Below the pieces are notes generated by a model. The model saw only the letters and a list, made by a program, of their open reading frames with translations, searched no databases and was not told where the DNA came from. A stretch of 64,000 nucleotides of DNA from Vibrio ostreicida. GTDB lineage: Bacteria > Pseudomonadota > Gammaproteobacteria > Enterobacterales > Vibrionaceae. How positions within the stretch are numbered: the first letter of the stretch is position 1; each line of letters begins with the position of its first letter. The position numbers were made by a program, and so were the translations under genes. Location of the stretch: positions 124,001-188,000 of the forward strand of contig NZ_JABEYA020000007.1 of the NCBI RefSeq assembly GCF_013074385.2, in the 5' to 3' direction. This document shows, in pieces, positions 58,337 to 64,000 of the stretch.

Positions 58337-59497
58337 ACCATGCCCTTCGTCTGTGGCAGTCACAGCCCCAAAAGACTCAGGATTTTCGGGGCTGGTCATT
58401 GAGTTTTCGATGTATTCAGGGTAATCGGAATACCCTGTTTCATTGCCACCAAAGAGCGTCGCACCATCGAGATCAGCCAGTGGATACCCGTGTTTCAATC
58501 GCCTCACCAAATCAGGGTTCGCCACAAAAGGCCGCCCAAACGCCACCAAGTCGGCAAAACCGCGATTCAAGATGTCATCCGCTCGCTGCTGCGTATAGCG
58601 CCCAGCAACAATAATCGTGTTGGTGAAACGTTCACGCAGCGCAATACGAAAACGGTCTGGAATGACCGGCGCGTCATCCCAATCCGCTTCAGACAAGTGC
58701 AAATATGCAATATCCAACTGTTGCAGTCGCGCTGATGCGTCAAGAATCGTGGCAACAATATCGGGGCAATTCATGTCTTTAAACGTAATAAATGGCGCAA
58801 GCCGGACGCCGACTTTATCGGCGCCAATCGCTTCAATCACAGCCCCCACCACTTCCAACAAAAATCGAAGACGGTTATCACGACTTCCCCCATAACGATC
58901 GGTGCGATGATTGGAGTTGGTGCGCAAGAACTGATCGATCAGATAACCATTACCGCCGTGTATTTCAATACCATCAAACCCCGCCGCTATCGCGCGCTCA
59001 GCCGCATAAGCAAAGTCTTGAACGACGCGGGCAATATCGTGCTCGGTCATCTCCCGCGGTTGGACACAATCCACCATACGGCCATTGCCTTGCCCATCTG
59101 AGATCCACACCTGAGTCTCTACTGGCGCCAACGCAGACGGCGCCATTGGCAAAGCGCCCTTTTGAAAGACAGGGTGGGACACTCGTCCAACATGCCAGAG
59201 CTGACAAAACATGGCAGCCCCCTGCGCATGGACCGCTTTGGTCACCGATTGCCAGCCGTTAACCTGCTCATCCGTATAGACCCCCGGAGTAAAAGAGTAC
59301 CCCTGAGAATCATCGGAAATTTGGGTCGCTTCAGAGATGATTAACCCAGCGGAGGCGCGTTGCCGATAGTAGTCACTCATTATGTCATTAGGTATATTAC
59401 CCGGCTGGCTTGTCCGTGCTCGGGTCATGGGAGCCATGACTACCCGATTGTGCAATTCAAGACCTTTCAGGCTGACGGTTTCAAATAATTTTCTCAT
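58325..59497 (-). CDS. Old Yellow Enzyme family alkene reductase
   Basis: 390 residues, close to NemA-type length. FMN TIM barrel: VVMAPMTRARTSQPGNIPND, LWHVGRVSHP (substrate region), FDGIEIHGGNGYLIDQFLR with the catalytic His-Asn pair, and TNSNHRTDRYGGS. It reduces activated alkenes, maleimides or nitro compounds with NAD(P)H. The C-terminus carries an extra acidic tail and overlaps the effector-like gene by 12 nt convergently. Divergent from a LysR regulator. Confidence 0.93.
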   Translation of the reverse strand: MRKLFETVSLKGLELHNRVVMAPMTRARTSQPGNIPNDIMSDYYRQRASAGLIISEATQISDDSQGYSFTPGVYTDEQVNGWQSVTKAVHAQGAAMFCQLWHVGRVSHPVFQKGALPMAPSALAPVETQVWISDGQGNGRMVDCVQPREMTEHDIARVVQDFAYAAERAIAAGFDGIEIHGGNGYLIDQFLRTNSNHRTDRYGGSRDNRLRFLLEVVGAVIEAIGADKVGVRLAPFITFKDMNCPDIVATILDASARLQQLDIAYLHLSEADWDDAPVIPDRFRIALRERFTNTIIVAGRYTQQRADDILNRGFADLVAFGRPFVANPDLVRRLKHGYPLADLDGATLFGGNETGYSDYPEYIENSMTSPENPESFGAVTATDEGHGLAE

Positions 59498-59644
59498 GCT
59501 ATTCCTCTCACTTTTTCACTCAACCACCACGGGGCGCTTGGCTATCTGCTGTTCGTCGAGCCATTATATTTATTCAAAAAAAATTGATAATTTGCTAAAA
59601 TATGAAAACATTATTCGAATTTACTGAACAATAAAGAGGCAGAC

Positions 59645-60568
59645 GTGGATAAGTTGACGGATATGATGATGTTCGTGAGTATTGTGAAACGCGCCGGCCT
59701 AGCGGCCGCGGGACGAGAGCTTGGCCTATCCCCCGCGACTGTCACAGCAAGACTTCAGGCACTGGAAAAACGTTATGGAGTCAGGCTGCTCAATCGCAGT
59801 ACCCGGCATGTTTCACTCACCGACGCTGGAGAAGTTTACTACCAATCCAGCCTTGAAATCCTAGACAGCGTTAGCGAGGCCGAGCATCGGCTGCAGCAAG
59901 GCGTGAAAGAAGTCAAAGGCTCCCTGAAAGTGGTTGCCCCTAAGGATGTGGGCAAGCAATACATTCTACCGATATTAAACGCATTCAGCGCTCGTTACCC
60001 TGAGGTTGTGCCTTACCTGTATTTGAGTGACCATCTGTCTAATATTGCAGAGTCGGGCATGGACATTGTGATCCGCTACGGTGAGCTGGCCGATAGCCGC
60101 TTAATTTCTCGACGTTTATCCCCTAGCCAACGCGTCCTATGTGCCTCCCCTGAGTACCTAGCCAAACGCGGTACACCAAAGCAACCGCAAGATTTATTGA
60201 CCCATGATTGTCTCGTTATGCTCAGCAGCCATGAGGAAAGAAAGACGTGGTATTTTCAGGAGCAAGAACGCAAGCACTCCATCACCGTGGTGCCTAAGCG
60301 TGTCTCCGATGATGGCGATATTATTCGCCAATGGGCATTACAAGGCGCAGGCATCGCCTTGAAATCGTTGCTGGACGTACAAGCTGACCTCAATAACCAG
60401 CGCCTTGTAACCGTGCTTGATCGCTACATGAAAAATTTCAGCAGCGCCACATCTGTCTCCAGTGCCGATTTAAATGTGGTGTATATCAGTAAAATGTATC
60501 AAGCCAAACGCATCCGCCTCTTTGTGGATTTTTTGTTTGAACAATTTCCATATATACTTGGCGAGTGA
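59645..60568 (+). CDS. LysR-family transcriptional regulator
   Basis: 307 residues, normal LysR length. N-terminal winged helix RAGLAAAGRELGLSPATVTAR (about 17-37) and a periplasmic-binding-protein-like effector domain (RVVAPKDVGKQYILP-like, RYGELADSRLISRRLSP). It begins behind AAAGAGGCAG and is 147 nt from the divergent Old Yellow Enzyme gene, the classic arrangement for direct control of that gene. An AT-rich spacer with T-N11-A-like elements fits but no site is decisive. Confidence 0.93.
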   Translation: MDKLTDMMMFVSIVKRAGLAAAGRELGLSPATVTARLQALEKRYGVRLLNRSTRHVSLTDAGEVYYQSSLEILDSVSEAEHRLQQGVKEVKGSLKVVAPKDVGKQYILPILNAFSARYPEVVPYLYLSDHLSNIAESGMDIVIRYGELADSRLISRRLSPSQRVLCASPEYLAKRGTPKQPQDLLTHDCLVMLSSHEERKTWYFQEQERKHSITVVPKRVSDDGDIIRQWALQGAGIALKSLLDVQADLNNQRLVTVLDRYMKNFSSATSVSSADLNVVYISKMYQAKRIRLFVDFLFEQFPYILGE

Positions 60569-61093
60569 AGAACTGCGTGACCAGCGTGAGGCATTTAAAC
60601 CCTCGAAACATCGTTGAAATAAGCATGATGCATTATTATAAAAGGGAGTTTCCGTGAATAAAGAACCTTTCCATGAATCATTAGAAGTCACAAGCTAAAT
60701 AGGCCATAAACATTTGGGCAACATTAATTCAGCGGTTTAGACAGGGCGACCGCACGTGTATTTAATATTTGAGCTAATAGATTAGCTTTCTTTTCAACGG
60801 TTCGACAAAAGAGATTACGGCGTTCAAATACCACTCATCCATTGATCAATATTTGCACTCCAATTGAGCAAATAACGTTCATGCGTTCGCCCTGGCGGTT
60901 TAGACGAGCGAAATAACGGAGGTTTAATCGGGGTGATACGATATCCCTTTGACTAATAAATAAGTTTAATTCCCTTCAAACTTATTTATTCTTCAAAATC
61001 ATTTGTCCTTCAAAACATGTCGCCGTCTTCGTTGGTTTAAGGCTGACCACGACCCTGCACCTGCCCCGAAGTCCCTCATCAATAACCTGCCAT
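60569..61093. other. Intergenic region with repeats
   Basis: 525 nt with no supported gene. An 11-bp direct repeat GCGGTTTAGAC occurs at 60732-60742 and 60895-60905. A 13-bp hairpin sits at 60955-60990 (listed separately). Confidence 0.4.
60955..60990. repeat. Perfect 13-bp inverted repeat
   Basis: AATAAATAAGTTT and AAACTTATTTATT with a 10-nt loop. It may be a weak AT-rich terminator. Confidence 0.6.
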
Positions 61094-61609
61094 TTATGCC
61101 TTATGAGAGCAGGGCGCACAGATATGCAGATTATTGACAGTTTGATTAGTCAGTACCTCGCAAATACAGCATTTATCCTTCATCTCACTAAAGCCGACAT
61201 TCAATTTTTTAGAACTGGCCTTAAACTCTTCGATCGAGGTGAATTTTTTCGACGGCGCCTTATGCAGGGGAGCTACCTTGGTCTTTAGCTCTGTTGAATC
61301 CCCCAGGTATTTCGGTCCAATAAGGCTACTCATTATTATGCCGATCAGCGCTAAGGACCCCGGCATATTGGCTGAAATCACGATCAGGCAGCATATAGTA
61401 CCAACAAAATTAATGAGGACCGTAGTACTTTTTCGCTCTTTGACTAATGTACTTGCGGTGTCATATTGTTCATCATCTGGGTACAAAAACGTACCACATT
61501 TACAGGTTATCGCCCCACCATTGTCTAACTGACGCACTCTCTCGCTCGATAATTTCAAATCCGATGTGTTATTACAACTCACACAAGAGAAGTGATAATT
61601 GCTATTCAT
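61094..61609 (-). CDS. Membrane protein with two zinc-ribbon ends
   Basis: 171 residues. The N-terminus has a CxxC...CxC pattern (C9, C12, C36, C38), probably a zinc ribbon. Two adjacent hydrophobic helices follow (TTVLINFVGTICCLIVIS and MPGSLALIGIIMSSLIG). The C-terminus has CCICE...CAPC (C147/C150 and C164/C167), a second possible zinc site. I know no family with this exact order. It is isolated between large intergenic regions. ATG at 61609 has only a weak upstream ribosome site. Confidence 0.55.
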   Translation of the reverse strand: MNSNYHFSCVSCNNTSDLKLSSERVRQLDNGGAITCKCGTFLYPDDEQYDTASTLVKERKSTTVLINFVGTICCLIVISANMPGSLALIGIIMSSLIGPKYLGDSTELKTKVAPLHKAPSKKFTSIEEFKASSKKLNVGFSEMKDKCCICEVLTNQTVNNLHICAPCSHKA

Positions 61610-62117
61610 TTAAAATCTAACCCTAAGCCTTGATAATTATTTGTTACAAATTACCGCAATATGGAACTGAAATCACTCAATCGTCAATTAATTACGACAT
61701 CCTTTCCATATATAAATAAAATAGTATTCCTATTTATTTTATGGTGGCTAAATGTCGCCTTGTAGAGTGATCACCTCATGACTCAACACATAAGGTATGG
61801 CATCTTAATAAAACGTTTTGTTGCATTAACGCGAGAATGGCTCAACGTCCATTTTGCTTATCAAGGATAATAAACATCATTCGACCTTAGTCTAGTATGC
61901 CAAAACTGGCAACTATTGTTAATTTAAACAGTGAATGAACGACTCCTCCCCTACCAAGCTAAAAAAGAAAATAAGACTTAAACACCCCCTTATAAAAAGC
62001 ATCACCGTAGAGGCTGCCTAAACACCCGACTTATACGACTAAACGATAAGTGTAACTAGTTGCGTATTATATTAGTATTCACGGCCTCAATTGAATAATC
62101 ACAAAGTGAACCACGTT
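61610..62117. other. AT-rich intergenic region
   Basis: 508 nt without a recognised gene, with several short A/T tracts and polypurine stretches. The large gap and low GC suggest accessory DNA. Confidence 0.35.
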
Positions 62118-62194
62118 TTCGAGGAGAATTCAGGGCATGGACGTTCCGCTCAGAATTCACTTTTTCCTTAAAAGGGCCTTGGCGACACCTCGAA
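62118..62194 (+). promoter_or_regulatory. Possible structured RNA leader of the FAD-binding gene
   Basis: TTCGAGG (62118-62124) pairs with CCTCGAA (62188-62194), closing a 63-nt interior. Inside, GAATTC (62126-62131) pairs with GAATTC (62153-62158), continuing into GGGC / GCTC and GGA / TCC around a CGT loop. The structure ends 37 nt before the ATG. I do not recognise it as a known riboswitch. Short accidental palindromes are possible. Confidence 0.3.
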
Positions 62195-62231
62195 CTGGGC
62201 TTACGTTAGATTAACGCACTAAGGAAAAGTA

Positions 62232-64000
62232 ATGAATAGCATTGGAGTTATAGGCGTTGGTCCTAGAGGGCTAAGTATTGTGGAGCGAATTGTGGCGGCC
62301 TCTCTCAGTCAGCCCGACCTTGAACTTAACATTCTGGTCTTTGACCCCTATTTACCGGGCGCGGGTTGCCATACCGTGGATCAGCCCGACCATTTGCTGG
62401 TGAATACAGTCGCGGAGCAAATCACCATGTTCTCCGACGATTCCATCAAAGAAGCCGGAAATATTCTCTCCGGGCCGACTTTTTATCAATGGTTATGCGA
62501 GCAATGTCCTGCTGAGGATTTGCCTGACACACTCTCTCCGGATGGGTATTATTCTCGACGACTGTTTGGTCAATACCTCAATTGGGCGTTCAACTACATC
62601 GTTGAATTTGCTCCACCCACAATAAAGATATCTTACCTCCCTAAAGAAATCGTCGATATTCACCAAATGCCGCACCAAGGTTGGGCGGTCTCCACCGATG
62701 ATAATAAACAGTATGAATTAGACTTTGTGTTTGTCACGACAGGGCATACCAAATCAGACATCGAAAACCATGAGTATCACATTGCCGATCCCTACCCCAT
62801 TGCGGATAAATTAAGTGGCATTGACCACCAACAAACCGTCGCCATTAAAGGTATGGGACTGACCATGTGTGATGTGGTCGCGGAATTGACCGTCGGCAGA
62901 GGGGGCAATTTTGTGCGCGAAGAGGCTGGTCATCTCCAATACTGCCCTTCTGGTCAAGAGCCGAAAATGATCGCCTATTCTCGGACTGGCTTGCCTTTAT
63001 CAGGCCGTGCCAGCAATCAAAAAGGCGCCTCACTGCAGTACAAAGCCAAGTTCCTAACACCTGCCTATGTCAAACAATTGCGCGCCCGAGGCGACATAGA
63101 CTTTATACAAGAGGTCTTACCGTTACTGATTAATGATATGGAATATGCCTATTATGACGCCTATTTGTCCAACAAACATGGGACGATAGAAGCGCAAAAG
63201 TTTTGCAATAGTTATTTATTTTCAGACAAAGAGAAGCGACGAGAACTGATTGGACGGACGATTGCTCCGGACGATCGCTTTTGTTGGGAAAAGCTCGTAT
63301 CACCGATTCCATCATCCACATTGACTTGCCAAAAGCGGTTTACCTCTTGGTTGAAAACCTACTTGGACGATGATGTCTTCGAAGCACAACGAGGCAATAT
63401 CACCAGCCCGATTAAATCGGCCAGCGATGTCCTACGCGATCTGCGTGATACCATTCGAGATGCGGTGGATTTTCAAGGCTTAACCGAAGAGTCTCATCGT
63501 TGGGTAGACAGTATTTTTATCCCAATAATGAACCGTATTGCGGTTGGTCCACCGAAAGAGCGCATCGAAGAGATGCGGGCGCTTATCGAATGTGGATTGC
63601 TCAGTATGGCGCTTGGCCCGAGCCCACACGTTGAGCGAGCGCATGACGAACTCGGCGCCTTAACCCTAAGGTCTTCGGTATGGCCTGACTCGGTCATGAG
63701 CGCTGACTTAATCATCAACGCAAAAATTTCTATGCACAGCCCAAAAGACGACGCCTCCCCCTTGTGGAAACAATTACTCTCAAAAGGCTACGCGCGGCTT
63801 TATTACAATGGCAACTATCACCCCGGTGGTATTGATGTCACCACAAACATGCAAGTGATTGGGCAAGGCGGCAACGTACACAAAACGATGTGGGCGCTAG
63901 GCTTACCCACTGAGGGCAATAAATTTTACACCTTCATCGTCCCGAGACCGGGTGTCAACTCAACCGCGATTGTCGACGCAGGCAAAGCTGTCAACCAATT
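62232..64000 (+). CDS. FAD/NAD(P)-binding protein, cut by window end
   Basis: At least 589 residues, truncated at the window end. ATG at 62232 follows AAGGA by 6 nt. The N-terminal dinucleotide loop is GVIGVGPRGLSIVERIV and a second one is VAIKGMGLTMCDVVAELT (about 202-219), the pair seen in the FAD-NAD(P)-binding family of about 600-650 residues. Members occur in amino-acid and secondary-metabolite clusters, and substrate is unknown. The sequence LPLSGRASNQKG and QLYYNGNYHPGGI-like YYNGNYHPGGIDVTTNMQVIGQGG are distinctive. The next genes are outside the window. Confidence 0.8.
   Translation, partial: MNSIGVIGVGPRGLSIVERIVAASLSQPDLELNILVFDPYLPGAGCHTVDQPDHLLVNTVAEQITMFSDDSIKEAGNILSGPTFYQWLCEQCPAEDLPDTLSPDGYYSRRLFGQYLNWAFNYIVEFAPPTIKISYLPKEIVDIHQMPHQGWAVSTDDNKQYELDFVFVTTGHTKSDIENHEYHIADPYPIADKLSGIDHQQTVAIKGMGLTMCDVVAELTVGRGGNFVREEAGHLQYCPSGQEPKMIAYSRTGLPLSGRASNQKGASLQYKAKFLTPAYVKQLRARGDIDFIQEVLPLLINDMEYAYYDAYLSNKHGTIEAQKFCNSYLFSDKEKRRELIGRTIAPDDRFCWEKLVSPIPSSTLTCQKRFTSWLKTYLDDDVFEAQRGNITSPIKSASDVLRDLRDTIRDAVDFQGLTEESHRWVDSIFIPIMNRIAVGPPKERIEEMRALIECGLLSMALGPSPHVERAHDELGALTLRSSVWPDSVMSADLIINAKISMHSPKDDASPLWKQLLSKGYARLYYNGNYHPGGIDVTTNMQVIGQGGNVHKTMWALGLPTEGNKFYTFIVPRPGVNSTAIVDAGKAVNQ

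Noticed and set aside
60655..60699. 14-codon frame starting GTG behind GGGAG
   Set aside because: Too short and with nothing to support expression.

Overview
The window is chromosomal DNA of a Vibrio or a close relative in the Vibrionaceae. This rests on neighbourhoods I recognise from memory of Vibrio genomes: a complete his operon with a five-histidine leader next to a lysine-riboswitch NhaC-type transporter and hns; gsk, mnmA, hflD and purB; a cfa-type lipid operon beside htpX; divergent bioA and bioBFCD; an OmpT-type porin beside dinG; and fabV, fadE, a TetR regulator and an apparent vrrA small RNA. The protein sequences are not identical to any species I can name. I saw no rRNA, tRNA, IS element or CRISPR array.

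Layout. 0-6.5 kb is a regulatory accessory island: a ToxR/VtrA-like membrane transcription factor with an overlapping small membrane partner (VtrC/ToxS-like), an EAL-domain protein with destroyed catalytic motifs, a GlxA-type AraC regulator, a second ToxR-like factor and an intact EAL phosphodiesterase. 6.9-9.3 kb holds a secreted alkylsulfatase and a small secreted partner. 9.4-17 kb is hisLGDCBHAF(IE) on the minus strand, with leader peptide and attenuator. 17-20 kb is the lysine-riboswitch transporter and hns. 20-25.3 kb is housekeeping (gsk, mnmA, hflD, purB with a PurR box). 25.4-31.5 kb is an eight-gene, mostly overlapping lipid-modification operon, with repeated TTGTAYAA elements at its promoter. 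31.6-38.1 kb is htpX, a 55-residue protein gene and the biotin locus with a BirA operator. 38.2-48.5 kb is a DUF2057 protein, porin, dinG, a TSUP permease, priC, ybaM, the uL16 hydroxylase, a chemoreceptor and xthA. 48.6-53.3 kb is fatty-acid metabolism (fabV, fadE, PsrA-like regulator) with PsrA- and FadR-like operators, and the probable sigma-E-dependent vrrA RNA. 53.4-56.6 kb carries a PLP enzyme, a DUF1496 protein, manA and a PPC-domain protein.

56.6-64 kb is accessory again. It holds an ankyrin-like protein divergent from a 411-residue protein whose N-terminus closely resembles the translocation domain of Salmonella SopD/SifA-class type III effectors; an Old Yellow Enzyme with a divergent LysR regulator; a membrane zinc-ribbon protein; and a large FAD/NAD(P)-binding enzyme that runs off the end, preceded by a possible structured RNA leader.

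How the parts work together. Histidine, lysine uptake, biotin and purine loci each keep a visible dedicated control element. The fatty-acid genes sit behind FadR- and PsrA-type sites. The vrrA candidate contains an 11-nt stretch that matches, with one mismatch, the complement of the porin leader in the same window. The two ends of the window (bile-sensor-like regulators, effector-like protein) hint at host interaction, but no type III secretion apparatus is present here.
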